Shown: positions 37,401 to 50,129 of the stretch, in pieces | Numbering within the stretch: position 1 is the stretch's first letter | How the letters are laid out: each line of letters opens with the position of its first letter | Origin: Gavia stellata | Lineage: Eukaryota; Chordata; Aves; Gaviiformes; Gaviidae | Assembly (NCBI RefSeq): GCF_030936135.1 | Contig: NC_082600.1 | Coordinates: forward strand, 27,535,943 to 27,599,942 | DNA: 64,000 nt | Direction: 5' to 3' | Program-made: the position numbers and the translations under genes | Notes under the pieces: model-generated | The model's input: the letters and a program-made list of their open reading frames with translations, nothing else | What the model was told of the DNA's origin: nothing | Databases searched by the model: none

Positions 37401-40400
37401 GTCCCCCCCTTCCTCCTTCTTTCCCCAGCTTTTATTGCTGAGCATGATGTCATATGGTGTGGGATATCCCTGTGGTCAATTGGGTTGTCCTGGCTGTGTC
37501 CCCTCCCAGCTTCTTGTGCACCCCCAGGCTACTCACTAGCCGAGCAGTGTGAGAACCAGAAAAGGCCTTGGCACTGTGTAAGCACTGCTCAGCAATAGCT
37601 AATACATGCCTGTGTTATCAACAGTTTTCAATCACAAATGCAAAACATAGAACCATACAAGCTACTATGCAGAAAATTAACTCTATCCCAGCCAAAAGCA
37701 ATACACACCTTTACCTTTATTTCCTGACTAGTACCCATGCCTCAATATCTACAGCCTCCATTAGTAATCAACCTTTCATCCTGTAACATCCAAGACTCTG
37801 AGGTCGGGTATTTCTGAGAAGACTGCTACCCCAAAAAAAGTAACAGGAATCATCATAAGCATGACCTGCCCTTTGCCAAAGAAAAAACCTTTGGATCATT
37901 AACATAAGTACTTTTCAGAATTCAAAGTAAACAGACACATAGTATATTTGCAGCCCTAAGTAAGGCACCTGCATTCGCCGGAATGGTTTGAGTCTCAGGC
38001 TGCAGACATGATCCCAGGCACCAAAACCTTAAAGAGAAAAAGGACACAAATGCATGGAGATGCAGGTTCACATGTGACATTGAGACCCAAACAAAACTGA
38101 AGCTCACTCCACACTCTCCTCCCCCCTCCCTGACTATCAATGTCCAGACTCCTATTGCACCATCCGTACACAGGGCCAGGTCTGCCTCAATACTTTCACA
38201 GCTCCAGCATCACATTATTTTACTGTTAACGTAAGCCAGTAGAAAAGAAACAAGAGCTTTGCATGAACGCTGTGACTTAACAGTCAACTCTCACTGTCCT
38301 ATCACTGAATAATAAAACAGACACAGAAATGCACGGCTATCATTGTTTAGAACATTTCTTTCTCCATAAGGAATCAAGGCTCAAATCTCTCTTTAAAAGG
38401 AAAATTAATCAGAAGTGAGTTACCAGAATACAGACCACTAAGTATTGCTTCTTTTATGAACAGAACATTCCTGATGCTGTAGAGAGCCCCTTATAACCTT
38501 TCACTAGCCTAATGTCACAAATATTTATATAACAAATTAGAACACACATCCCTGTTATCAAGAGAAGCCTGATTTAATCACCACAATTCAGCATATAGAA
38601 TACTAAGAGACAAAGGCAAATAATTCCATTGAGTTTAGAAGAAGGCAGCACATGCTCAAAAGGGTTTTGTTTAAGCAAAATAAAAACAGCTTAATTATAC
38701 TGTTAAAAACGCAAACAATGGCAATCATACTTACTGCTTAGGAGGGTTGCTGATCCTGGCGAAATGGAACTAACCCTGTTACTGTAACTGTCTGGCATGC
38801 GATCATATTCTTTCCTAGGGCCAGCCTCCAGCAAAGCAATCTTTTTATCGTGGAAGTGGATATCATGCCCTAAAATAAACAAATATATGCTTTGTTACAA
38901 TGCTCCTGCCAAAAATCTCCTTTCTTATTTCTGTATCAGTAACACCTATGCATTTTTGTAATAGGGTAGAATAGATGCAAAACTTAACTGAATAAAGAAA
39001 CACATTTACAATACAGGTTTTGACCAGGCAGGTAAACTTTTGTATTTTAAAGCTTTACGACTACAATCCTGTTACTGAGATAGACAACCCTTTTGCAGTT
39101 AAAGCAAGAATTAAACAAAGTTTACATTTTTATACAAATTTGTGCCTGTTTTGTTATGAAAGTTCATTACTGAAGTATTAATGAGTGAAACCTGCAATGT
39201 TTACTCCAAGCACAGAACACATTTTTCAGAGCTTAAACATAAATTCATTAATTAGAACAAGAAATCAAAATAAAACTTCTATGATACTTAGCAACTACAT
39301 TTGTGTTTTCTTTATCCTTATATTCTGACAGTGGAATAGCACAGGCAGTTTAGACTTTAACTTTCAGTTAAAGAGAACTGAAAAAAAATGAAGAGATGAC
39401 TCAAGTAAAGAGTAAATCACGCTACAGCTGAATCGGCCATGCTTGTTGCATCTGACTGCTATGGTTGCAGAGGGTACCAAGACCAGAAACGGTGTCCAGA
39501 GTTTACTACTACAGCAGTCCTAGTAACAGCAGCATCTTGAACATACTTTCTAGATTATGCATAACAAAACCTCATCTCTTGAAAGGTCCCAAACCTGCAC
39601 GTTAGCCTTAGATATCACTGCTGGAGGGGATCTTTGCGCTGCTGTCTCAATTCCACTGTGGTCTTGTTTAACAGTACAAGCAGAACAATTATAAGTTTGC
39701 AAGGTAAACCCCTTATACTTGCAAAGCGCTTATTACTTAGGACCTTTGCTCTTTTGCTCTCCTTTGCACTCTTTTCTTTAGGCTTCTGTCACTATTACAC
39801 CCTTCTGAATCAATCTAGCAAATAAAGAAGCAGTCAGTACTCTCAGGATGTCTAGTGATGCAAACCAAACACAAATGCATTTTAACTTGGTATTCCAGTG
39901 TTTAAAATACAGGGTTAGAGAATAAAACTTCAGATCAGAAACACATTTTCAGCTATGGCCGAAATTATCCATCAGTGACTTAAGGGTGACCATGTTTGAC
40001 AGAAATACTGCAAGTAGTCTACCGAATTCAAAGTGCTGGCTACATTAAAAAAATATAAATGGGATAAGGTTCATCATAGCAATTAAGTATCCAAACAGCT
40101 TAAAGTCAACCTTAGAGTGCTGTCACAAGAGGATGAGGGAATAAGGAAATTTCACAACAGGATCTTGAACATCAAGATCCTAAATGGTAACCACATAGTC
40201 ATCTCACACTGTCAACAACAGGGATTAATAATTAAGGTCGACTTATTAAAGTACCCGATATTCCACACACTGAAACATGAAGCTTTTGGGAAAACTCCCA
40301 GTTTTAAGTTTTTGTGCAACCGGAGAGACAGACAGTGAGGGCAGCGGGACACAAAAGCCGCGACTCGTTGCACTCATAAAACACGGTGCGGGAGGCCCAA

Positions 40401-40716
40401 AGGCCTCCGAGACCTCACACCACCGCGGTAGGGGCAGGAGGGAGAGACCGCAGCCGGCTGTGAGGCCGTGACCGCAGCCCCCGCGGGGACGGCAACGGGC
40501 CGGGCCGACGGCACCTGCGACGTCGCGCGGAGCGGGCGAGAAGGTCACAGCCTTACCCAGCACGGCGGCCATGGCACTGCCGACCATACCCCCGCCCGAT
40601 ACCACCACATCGTAGAGCGGCGCGGCGGCGGCGACAGACCGGAGCGGGGCCCGCAGGCCCGCCCGCAGCCGCCCACCGAGCGGAGCCAGCCGCCCCCGAC
40701 CACACACCCCCGCCAT
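31436..40716 (-). CDS. COQ6: Ubiquinone biosynthesis monooxygenase COQ6, mitochondrial
   Basis: Twelve exons in gene order: 40557-40716, 38735-38869, 37969-38027, 36711-36834, 36136-36266, 35662-35769, 35497-35559, 35073-35180, 34455-34657, 33220-33335, 32625-32791, 31436-31465. Phases close to 1404 bases, 467 residues against 468 in human. COQ6 is a FAD-dependent hydroxylase of the coenzyme Q ring (C5 step), acting on the matrix side of the inner mitochondrial membrane. The N-terminus is Arg/Ala-rich without acidic residues up to about 35, fitting a mitochondrial presequence. The FAD dinucleotide motif GGGMVG is at 41-46. IGADGHNS begins exon 6, and the second FAD motif [16 protein letters not shown] is at 364-379. 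The C-terminus EQIMAFASK matches human. The start is the ATG at 40716; the codon just upstream is GTG. No lesion was seen. Confidence 0.96.
37117..37705 (-). mobile_element. Solo LTR of an avian endogenous retrovirus (ERVL-type), with 5-bp duplication
   Basis: On the minus strand it begins TGTATTGC, followed by the 'ttggctgggatagagttaat' start, and ends CCCATAGCA. I recognise this as a very common neoavian LTR. CACCT lies directly on both sides (37112-37116 and 37706-37710), a 5-bp target-site duplication that fixes the ends. The length is 589 bp. No internal region is present, so it is a solo LTR. It lies in the COQ6 intron between exons 4 and 3, in the gene's orientation. Mild divergence from the remembered consensus suggests a middle-aged insertion. 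Confidence 0.85.
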
Positions 40717-41050
40717 CACTGCGGAAGTGACGACACGCCACCCACCTCCAAGCGGAAGTCGCTCCAGGAAACCATGACAACGCAGCCTGCCTGGGGGCGG
40801 GCACTACACAAAACACCTCTTCCTGCGCACCAATGAGCGAGAGGGGGGTGCCGTCCGTCTTGGCGTCTGATTGGCTGCTTGAGGCTAAAAAGGCGGGCCT
40901 AGAGCACTGCCGCTTTCGCTGATTGGTGGGAGCCGGGATCGGTGCCATCGGAGAGCTGAGTCGGTGGCCTGCAGGTGAGGGGAACGGCCCGGCCTCGGCA
41001 CTCCCGGCTGTACCTCAGCCCCGGCCGCCGGGGCTGAAGGAGAACCAGGA
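40360..41050. promoter_or_regulatory. CpG-rich bidirectional promoter of COQ6 and FAM161B
   Basis: A GC- and CpG-rich block joins COQ6 exon 1 (minus, ATG 40716) to the untranslated FAM161B exon 1 (plus, donor after 40974). Three CCAAT boxes (40830-40834 on plus; ATTGG at 40870-40874 and 40922-40926, i.e. CCAAT on minus) and two GGAAGT ETS-type sites (near 40722-40728 and 40753-40758) occupy the gap. There is no obvious TATA box. Starts are not exactly placed. Confidence 0.8.
40930..40974 (+). other. FAM161B: FAM161B untranslated first exon (start approximate)
   Basis: The donor is TGCAG|GTGAGG after 40974. The next exon (acceptor ag at 41119-41120) has an in-frame TAA upstream of its only suitable ATG, so coding starts in exon 2 and this exon is a leader. 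Confidence 0.5.
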
Positions 41051-41204
41051 GCGCCGAGGCCGGGCCTGGACGTTGGGGTCGCGCCCTTGAAACGAGCACT
41101 TCTCGATTTTTTTCTTCCAGGTGAGACGGCATCCCCTCAGGCTGTAACGCATCAACTCCTGCATCTCCCGCCACCGGGCCAGGAGCTGGGAGCGGCCTCT
41201 CGGG

Positions 41205-44200
41205 ATGGGAGACCGTCGGTCTCCTTTAGAACCGGGCTTATCGTACCAGGCAAAGTTAAGGAGCGACCTCGGGGTATCCGAAGAGGATGAGGAGCTCGAG
41301 GGTTTCAGGCACGAGGCGGCAGTCCTGCGTGACAAGCTATGGGAGGCTCTCAGGTAGGATGGTACCTGGTAAGGATGGCAAAATGGCACAGGGGATTCCT
41401 GCTGCTTCTGACCAGTGGCCGCAAGCGTATTCACAGATGGGAGGATGGGGCCAACAGGTGCCCACGTAAACAGCATTCGCATAAAGCATGAACAGCATAA
41501 ATCCTGTTCCTGCTCATCAGCTAATTACGCTTAAAACTTGCTAGCAGATTACATGCATTTCTACCCAGCATCCAGTCTTCAGAGCTGTAGTGTCTCCAAC
41601 ATCTAGCTCTCAGACCTCTTGTCTTTCTCTGTGGTTAGTCCAGCTTGAAGTTCACTAGCAGATCACACACGTTCTTACAAAGGAAATAGTTTATGAAGAA
41701 GAACAGACTGCAGCAATCACCAGGCAAGTGTATTGGCCAGAAGCCTGTTTACACATGGTCAGCCCCTTCTGTTTACCCCCTTTTTCCCATTTTCCTGTTC
41801 TTGGTCGACCCGAATCCACCTCAATCCTTCCTTTTTCCTGCATTTATTCCTTCCCTAAATATCTCATAAGTTTTACTCAGTTTCACAATCACCCTCCAAC
41901 ATCCTGTGAGAAGTTTGCTATTTCAATGAGACCCATGATAGTCTTGGGTCTTATTATCAATTATATGGTGGTCTTATCAGCTACAAAGTTTCCAGCTGAA
42001 CCTCTTAAGATTTGCGCTAAAGCAGTTCCTTGCAATGGCCCTTCCATCAGTATCTTAGGAATTCTGGTGTTTGGCACTGTTCGTTAGGATTTGTGCATCT
42101 GTGTGCTTAATTTATTGCCTCTCCTGAGTTTGTCTTTTGTGTTGAGTATCTGTCAGCCAGATATCCCTAAAGTTGGAACTTTCTGTTTTACTTGTGGCCT
42201 TTCTGGCAATAGAGTACTAGCAGCGTAATACATTGCATGACAAAGCTAAGTAGGCACACCCGCCGCTGTATACATGAAAACAGAAAACAAGCAAAGCTCT
42301 GCTCATGAACTTTGGTAGCAAAGCAAAACACAGAGCCTGAGAATGATAAGCCCTAGGCCTGTCTTTTAATGACCAGCTTAGCCTGTAGTGTCTTTCTCTT
42401 AATCAACAGTGCCTCCTTTCTTTTAATTCTATTTTTTACTAATTTCCCTTATTTCCCCTTCCCCCTGTCTTTGTCTTAGTAATACATCTGGTAACAAAAG
42501 GCAGTCCAGTTCTTTGATCGACCTCACCTCGGACAGTACCTGGGATCAGCAAAAGCCTCACTTGTTTCCTAAATCCCGCTTGAGGCCAAAAAGCGCTTCA
42601 TCTCCCTGGATTCCTTCCATCACCATCCCTCAGCCCTTTGAAATGACACTGCGGGAAGCTCGCAAGAAGTCCCAGTTGATGAAATCATACATGTTTCTTG
42701 AACTAGACAAACACAGAGACAAAAGGCAAAGCCAGGACGAAGCTGAATGTCAGAAACAATTCCGGGCCCAGCCTGTACCTGCCCACGTGTTTCTGCCCCT
42801 TTATCAGGAAATAATGGAGCAGAATGAGATTCGCAGGCAAATAGCAACACAGAAAAGAAAAGAGCTGCTACTTTCAACCCAGCGGCCCTTCAGTTTCCTG
42901 GAGAAGGAGGAGAAAAAGAAAGAAGCTATCAGACAAAAGTTCCTGGCAGCAGCAACCCCAAATGAGAGCTCCAAACAGAAGCAAGCCAGTAGAAAAGTTC
43001 CTAAATCTGTTTATGACCCACTTGGAGAAAGACTCAAAGGTAAAATGCCAGGGCTCTTCCTGTAAAAACAACTCCCTGCCTGTCCCTCACTGTCTCCATG
43101 CTGGGAAGTAGGATCATGGCCCATAGGGCATTACTTGGAGTATATAGCCAGTATCATTACATCCCCTGGTGTTGTCTAGTCTCCTGCGTATCATCAGTAC
43201 GTTTCATCTAGATACCCTTACAGTAGAGCATCCTAAATTTAGTAGTCTTGCATCAGTGTCAGCAGCAGCAGTTCTCTACCACTCCCCAGCACATGTGGGT
43301 ACACTGAGCTCTTCAGACAGATTTCCATACCCCTTTTGCTGCATATCATGACAGTTTGGGAATCCTTCCCTGTACTGGATTCCATACCTTTGGTTATGCT
43401 AAAGGGACTTGTGATTTGTGGCACAAACATGAAGACAGATGTAGTGCCAGAAGTGTCCAAGGGCCACACAGTATCTTGGAACTGACAATTTTACTCCCAC
43501 CCAAGTGATCTGTGCTGCACAGGACCTCTGGGAGAAAAATATTTCCTGAGCCAAAATCGGGCAATTAGTTTGGTTCTAAGTGATAATGCAGTAGTGCAGT
43601 CTCTCCTGCCATTCTCTGATGTTTTCAGTTACCTTCCCACTTGCTGTCCACCTTCTTATTAAGTACTAAAGCAGGAGAGGTAGGTGCCAGGACCATTCTA
43701 GTCAGAGGAACAGCCAAGGAAATTTTCCTGATGCTTGCTTTCTTTCAGATGACTTAAGCCCCCACAGTTTTAAGTTTGAAGTAAGCAATACAGACTTCAC
43801 ACTTGAATATAGGAACTAAACCAGTCCTTGATAATCCTCATTGCTTTTCTCAGCCCTTTCTTTTTTTTACCATTTCCCACTGATTTCTTCTTGAGTATAC
43901 ACCAGTTCAGCTTTTGTCAGAAAATGTTGTGTTGTACTAACTAAATAGATGAGAAAGGTAAAAGAGAGCAAAGGACAAGCCATTGTTCTGTTTCTATCTG
44001 GTATATGAGAAGGGAGGAATGAACATTTCATACCTCCGTCAATGCAAACTTATAAACAGACTCAAAAAAAGTCTTATTTTGCAAACAGCAGTATTGATTT
44101 TTTTTCTAAAAGCAAAAAAACCCAAAACCACTGCCAACTGTTTGTCTGCATTTTCTCAAATACTTAGTGCTGTGCAGGAAAAGACTCAGTTTGATGCTAT

Positions 44201-47200
44201 ACCCTGAAACACATTCTTTTTATGGAAAGTTTGTCACAGAAGTCACAAGACATGATCCATCCACCAAATGCTCCTTACTTAAAATCTTTGCCAATATAGG
44301 CAAACACTGCTGGATATTACATAGAAAAGCCATTATCCATTACAAGTATATTTGAACAGCCTGTTTGGATCACAGAGTCAACATAATGACATAAAGTCCC
44401 ATATGAAAAGTGGAACCTTGATTAACATAACATGTCTGCAAGACAAAGGGCACAAGTTATCTGGTACCCCTAAGAACAGGAATAGGAGGAGAAGGCCTGT
44501 TAAGTAACTTAATCAGATAAGTGAAAGAGATACCTAGAAGTTAATGCCTAAGAAAGAGACTCTACCATATTTTTTCTGGTATCCTTTAATCTTTTTTCCT
44601 GGGAGGCAGAGGAGAGAGAGGCTCGAAAGTGGGGAAAGAACACAGGATGTCTGGTCTCTCCTGTATGTGTAGTTGCCATCATAAAGAAAAATTGAGTTGT
44701 GCAGTGGCAATTTCACAGCCTTTTATGTCACTCATATTCTCATTGCTTTGCTTTTGATTCATTAGAAGCTGAACTCTACAGAGAAATCCGCATTCAAATG
44801 AGAGCCAAGGATTTGCTTGAGAGCTCCGTAGCTCTTATAGATAATAGCAACTGTCGGAGGGAGCCTCAGTCCCGAGCTGCCACTAAAACTAAGCAGGAGA
44901 GACTTGGCTTCTTGCAGGACAAAAGTTTCAGCTTCAAGCCAAGGATTAATCCAACAATACCGGATTTTGAAGGACTTTACTGGGCATTTCAGAGGGAAGC
45001 AGTAAGGAGACAAGAAATCAAAGAGGCAACTCGTAATAAGCCATTCAAGCTAAGAACCTCCAATCTCCATGGCAGGCAGAGGCAGGCTAATGAAAAGATA
45101 AAGGTGAGATGACTGGATATTTCTGTGGTACTGCTTTCTCCAATCAAGATAGCAACTTCTTGTATTTATAGCATTTATTTATGGACGGTTAATGTCCTGT
45201 GACCTCTGCCCTTGTCTTGGGAGTACTGCAGAATCCTAGGACAAACCAGAGAACAAAATTCTAGACAAAGAGATGAGCTATCACAGCTAAGGCCCAGCCA
45301 CCCTTCCATACTCCTAATCACATCTCCTTCCCCTCGTCCCTCAGCCCCTCCTCATGTAAATCCTTACTGATGGAAGAGGAAAGAATGAGTGCATTGCCCA
45401 CATACCCCAACTGTTCTCTTTGGTAGACAAAGAACAGGAGATTTGTACTGTGAACAAATACACTGAATGAAGTTCCATTTTTTTCAGGATTCTCAGCAAC
45501 TTTCCAAGGTTTCAGTGCAAAAAAGTCATCCTCTGACTGGACTTTACTCTCTCTCTTCCAACACCCTTCCAGTGCGTATTACAGATGCAACTAGAAAAAG
45601 GGAATCTGCTATTAGGTAAGTAGAAAAGTTTGTCTACAAGACCATACACCAACTAATGACCAAAATGGAAGAAAAAAAGTCAATGTTTTCCCTCATCACA
45701 TCAACTACATCAACAATACTTTTCCTAAATGTTTCTCTGTCTTCTTTCTTTGCTAATTCTTGCCCTGCCTCAGTTGATTTAGGAGCTGCACACTCGTATG
45801 TCTGAAATTTTGCTTTTCTCCTTAGAGGACTACAAAAGTGAAATTCCCTGCTAGCATGTAGTCTGGCAGTCTTAAGTGAGCTCATTAATAACTTTTTTCT
45901 ATATAGATACTCCCAAAATAACAAAAAGGAAGGGGACAAAGAAGGAATTTATTGGCTGGAGAAACAGAAAAAGAAATGTCAAGCTATCCAAAAGTCAGTG
46001 AACAGCCGAGCAAAAGCCCTGGATCCGCATAAAAGTCTGGAGGAAACACACAAGGAGAAGTCGAAACAGAACTGGTCAGTATCCTATTCTGCACAGAAAT
46101 AACCGTTTGCTCTACTAACTGGGGTTCATCAGGTAATTCATTAGAAGGAATTGGGTCAAAGAACATTCCTAGCCTAACTTTTTTGGCTGTCATACCCATT
46201 CCACATTCATTTGGATTTCTTGACAATTCCACACTACTCTTTCCATACAGAACAGTTTCCTTTAGATTAACATTTGTAGAAACTAATTTGTACAAATAAG
46301 CCAACTGAAATGTACAATTTGGTAAAACACACATAAGACAAGGTTTCCTAAAAGTGTGAACACTGGTTCTCTGCCTACACTCTAGTAGTAAAGCTTTCCT
46401 AATGGGTCCATAACTCACCAGCAATAGCAGTGTTTTGCCCAGCATTCAGAATCAAGACAATTACCAGAGCTATTTAAAGGACAAAACAGTTATTGAGAAT
46501 TCCTCATTCCTGATCAGCTACAGTCAGAAGGAACCTGTATTAGCCAGTGAACTTTTCCATTTCAGGCAAAATATGAGAGAGAGAACAAAGGAATACAGAA
46601 AGGAGCTGGAAGAAATGCAGCTGCGAGTCAAGAACAGACCATACCTCTTTGAACAGGTCACCAAGGTAACTGGTCAAAGTTCCAGAGTGTTTAAGACAGG
46701 CAGTAAGAAATCTAGTCTCAAGTTAATTAATGGATAAGAAGGTGCAAATGGTTCCATAGTCTCTTGACTACACTCAAAATAACACCTGGAAGGCCATCCA
46801 AGTATAATTTAAATTCCTTCCCACCACTTGAAAAAACACTCAGACTTATTTCTTGGTTGTAGAGCTTTCCAGTCCCTAGTATATACTGCAATCAAAATAT
46901 ATGGTCTGATCAAAAATAAGGCCTTATCACACCAGAAATTGTATGAATACCTATTCTGCACCTGAATACCATAGCCTACAGTCTAGAAATTTTAAACTTT
47001 TTTTCTTAAAACCCTCTCCAGTTGAGCACTTTTTCTTTGTACCTTTACTGCTACTAGAAAAATATTAAAGACAGTTATGTCACTTATATCACCTGCAAGC
47101 TCTGCTGTCTGGGGTTATGTTTGGCATATCTCATCCATCACACAGTACCATCTGCAAATCTGTATTGCACTTGAAGTGTAGATACAATCTTTACTCTTCT

Positions 47201-48515
47201 ACAAAGTATCTTTTCCCCTGGGTTTTCTCTTTCAGTTTTGTCTCCTTGCAGGGATGGTACCTGGTTATTGACAACATGCTGATCTAAGACTTTTCAGTAG
47301 AAAGTACCCTCCTGGGTCAGACTTTCTGTTCAGATGAGTAGTTAATGGAGGCAGAGAACACATTTGTATGATAAATATTGATAACATTTCTGTTTGCCAG
47401 GCTGGTAAGAATTCACCAGTATCGACAGCATTCACTCATGTTGAGATAAGATTTCTATCCTTCCACACAGAACACCTTAATCTTTAGGAACTGGCCAGTC
47501 CCTCTGGAAAACCATCATCTCAGACTACATTAATTTGCAAGGTTTATTTGGAGGCAGTGAGGATATAGGATCCAGGATGCTTGGTTTTCAGTTTCTTAAA
47601 GATGAGCTGATATTAAGCTATTTCACAGGTCCTCTCCGTTTATTGAACTCCACTATCGTTAGTGCTTACAAATTACAAGCAAACATGCTTCCAGAATTTC
47701 TCACAACCCTTTTTTGCACATATGCTCAATTTGAGTGTTAGAGTCAGGACTTTGATACCAGTATGCTAGTCTGGTAAGACTGCAGTGCTGTAGAAGCAGG
47801 AGAACAGAAGAAGGAAGAAAAAAAGAACAGAAGTAGGAAAAGGTGAGCTCTGGCTTTGAGAGATGCGAGACATTCTCCTAGTAATCAGTTTTGGTACTGT
47901 ACTGTATGGATGACAAAAATTCTGGATGGGGGCTTTGCTGTCCTCTTGTTCTCATTAGGAGTGTCAGCCATGAACTTTAAAACAACTTGACCATTATGGG
48001 TAAGCCCCAAGTTCTACGTGCTTACTGTTTAAGTTTCGATTTCATAGCATGATGCTCGTCAAGGGGCAGAGCGTCGCTACAGACACACCCTCCAGCAGGT
48101 TGGGCTAAGCGAAGAGTTTGTAAGAAAAAAAGGGAAAGATGCCACTGACTTGCTGGAAGAAGAATCTGACGTTCACAGGTAATAAAAAAAAAATGCAACA
48201 CAGCTCTTTTGCCTTTGAGTAGAAATATTTTCCTTGTTCATAAAAGTGTTCCAGTTTGTATCGTACAGTGCAGGCAAAATTAAATCAACTTCACTCCTCT
48301 TTTTAAGCATCATGTCTTCTCTACCTTAACTCCTATGACTGCACTCTATTTCTTATGCATGGGGCAAAGCAACAAGTAAGCACTGCAAACCATTTCCAGT
48401 ATTAGACAATCACTATTTCTGCAGAATGCCCAAGCCTCTCGGTGAAAAGGACATCTGTACTGTACAGGAAGGAGAACCTCAAGAGGAACAAAGCAGAAAG
48501 GAAATGGCAACATGA
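41205..48515 (+). CDS. FAM161B: FAM161B, FAM161 (UPF0564) family protein
   Basis: Eight coding exons: 41205-41353, 42480-43039, 44766-45103, 45488-45615, 45907-46074, 46566-46665, 48048-48178, 48425-48515. Phases close to 1665 bases, 554 residues, somewhat shorter than human FAM161B as I remember it. The FAM161 core runs from about residue 95 (SITIPQPFEMTLREARKK) to about 345 (ending KPFKLRTSNL). The best-conserved stretches are ERLKEAELYREI and QERLGFLQDKSFSFKPRINP. The later exons are Lys/Glu-rich and probably coiled coil (REEK-type heptads such as MRERTKEYRKELEEMQ). The paralogue FAM161A is a microtubule-binding ciliary protein; a similar role for FAM161B is inference. The start at 41205 is the first ATG after an in-frame stop in exon 2. 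The extreme N-terminus is less sure than the core. Confidence 0.92.
41630..42170 (+). repeat. Long interspersed repeat, copy B (same family as 22590-23355)
   Basis: Collinear with copy A over most of its length at roughly 70-75 percent by eye, ending at the shared 'cagatatccc'. It lies in the FAM161B intron between 41353 and 42480. Copy B lacks about 200 bp present in copy A. Family and class are unnamed; no terminal duplication was seen. Confidence 0.6.
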
Positions 48516-49848
48516 GATCTAGCAGAAGAATCCATCTATCATCTCTTGATTTTTTTTAATTCAAGATTCTCCAGGTTAAACCTCGGTAACTTTCTGATTT
48601 AGGCTGACACCTAAGAATAGCTCTGGGGTAAGTGAGATGTGAGAACTTAGTAAAGGAAAAAAAGACCAACTGTTGTTTAGAGCACGTCTTGTCCAACCCA
48701 GCAAACCTTGCAGCCTTCCTTAGTCTTCACAAGTGTTCCCTGTGTAAGCCATTTATCTTTCTTTAATGGGAAACAAAACAAGTTAAAAAGGTTGAAGCAC
48801 TATCTTTGGATAAAAGTAGATACAAAAGATTGAAGAGATACATCCTCTAGTGTCAGCTCCTTGTGTTCATGCCACAGAAGCACACAGAAAGGGGAGAATA
48901 CCTTTCAGTGTGCTAACCTTGGTTTGCACGTATATGTGGTAGATGCTTTTAAACAAGGTATTTCTAAAAAAAAAAAAAAAAAAAATTGCAGGATTTGACC
49001 TGCTTTGAGAGAAGACTCAGAGGGAAGTCCTTCTCTGGTGTTAACTCTTCATTCACTCATTATCAGCTCTGCTCCTTTCTCCCATTAGGAAGAAGCAATA
49101 GTCTTTCTACATTAAAATATCTCCCATACTTCATTATTTGAAACTATTTTAACATCTTACTAATTTAGGTCATTAATTTGGCCTGAAAAACAACCAAAAT
49201 TATGAAGAAGGCTGTAATTAAACAATGCACCACTTTGGATTGCTGTTGTCCTAATTCTACAATTACTGTGATATCAAAGATGGACTTTGGTGGAAGAAAG
49301 ATTGGGTTATTACCTGTCAGCATGTTGCACTCATGCCTGGGGCATCTTTAATGATATAGGTCACACATTAGTGGTCTTCCTTTACCTAACAGTAATAACA
49401 ATCTCAAAAATACAAACCCTTACCACCTGGAATGTTTTCTGCGAATTATGGTATCAAAGCACTTTGAGATTAAAAGATTTTTAAATGGCTCTCAATGTTT
49501 CTGCACTGTCCAATTTCTTTATCAATCATCTTTCCTCACTTTTTAAATGGAAGCTGTGGCTCTCTTCATCTTCGTTACCTTAATCCATTTCTCCTTACAC
49601 TGTTAACAAGAAAACCTCATCATCAAATCAGAAATACAGTACCTGTAAGAGCTACCACATTAGATAAAGATACAAAACTGAGATAATGACATTTTTGATC
49701 ATAACAAAGTACTAGATGCAAGAATTTATGGCCCCAGGGTTTCAGGCTGCTGTGTTGCACTTCCAGAGAGATGAATTCATGCTGATACATAGCTGAATGC
49801 ATTGGGTTGCAGCAGTCCTCCTTACTGACCCAAAGAATCTCCAATAAA
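48516..49848 (+). other. FAM161B: FAM161B 3' untranslated region (end approximate)
   Basis: Candidate poly(A) signals after the stop are ATTAAA near 49111 and AATAAA at 49843-49848. A run of 19 A at 48967-48985 is low complexity. I cannot choose between the signals. The second lies only about 60 bp from a possible terminal exon of the convergent ZNF410. Confidence 0.35.
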
Positions 49849-49904
49849 CCTAAGTTTAGGCTTGTATTTTTCCTTTTTTCCTCCTTTTCCAGTTGAAGAG
49901 CTTT

Positions 49905-50129
49905 CTACACAATGCATCTGCTGAGTGCTGTGTCACAGATTGAAATGCAGCCCTTCACTAGAGAAATTCCCAATGAGTTGGAAATACTTCCTTCACTGTA
50001 GAGGCTTTCCACACTGAGAAGAGGCATAAGCACCTGGGAGGGTTCAAGGAAGGCTGTTATCAGTGCACCAGTTTCTACATAGGGTTCATTGTGTAGGACA
50101 CACAAAGGCTGTTCTTTCTCCTGTATCCC
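49905..50129 (-). other. Candidate alternative terminal exon (possibly ZNF410)
   Basis: A good pyrimidine tract with CTTTTCCAG (AG at 50130-50131) precedes a 74-codon open stretch ending in TAG at 49905-49907 if read in phase 0. Joined directly to the last sure ZNF410 exon (phase 1), it would instead give a 14-residue tail starting GDTGERTA and then a stop. That tail faintly resembles the GDLTERRT end of mammalian ZNF410. Neither reading is proven, and the exon could be chance. Confidence 0.25.

Noticed and set aside
40717-40719. COQ6 start one codon earlier
   Set aside because: The codon is GTG; the ATG is at 40714-40716, which gives the normal family length.
41015-41482. Minus-strand open frame of 155 codons
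   Set aside because: Antisense shadow of FAM161B exon 2 in a GC-rich area.
49623-49844. Minus-strand 73-codon frame as a ZNF410 terminal exon
   Set aside because: No similarity to the ZNF410 C-terminus and no clear acceptor.
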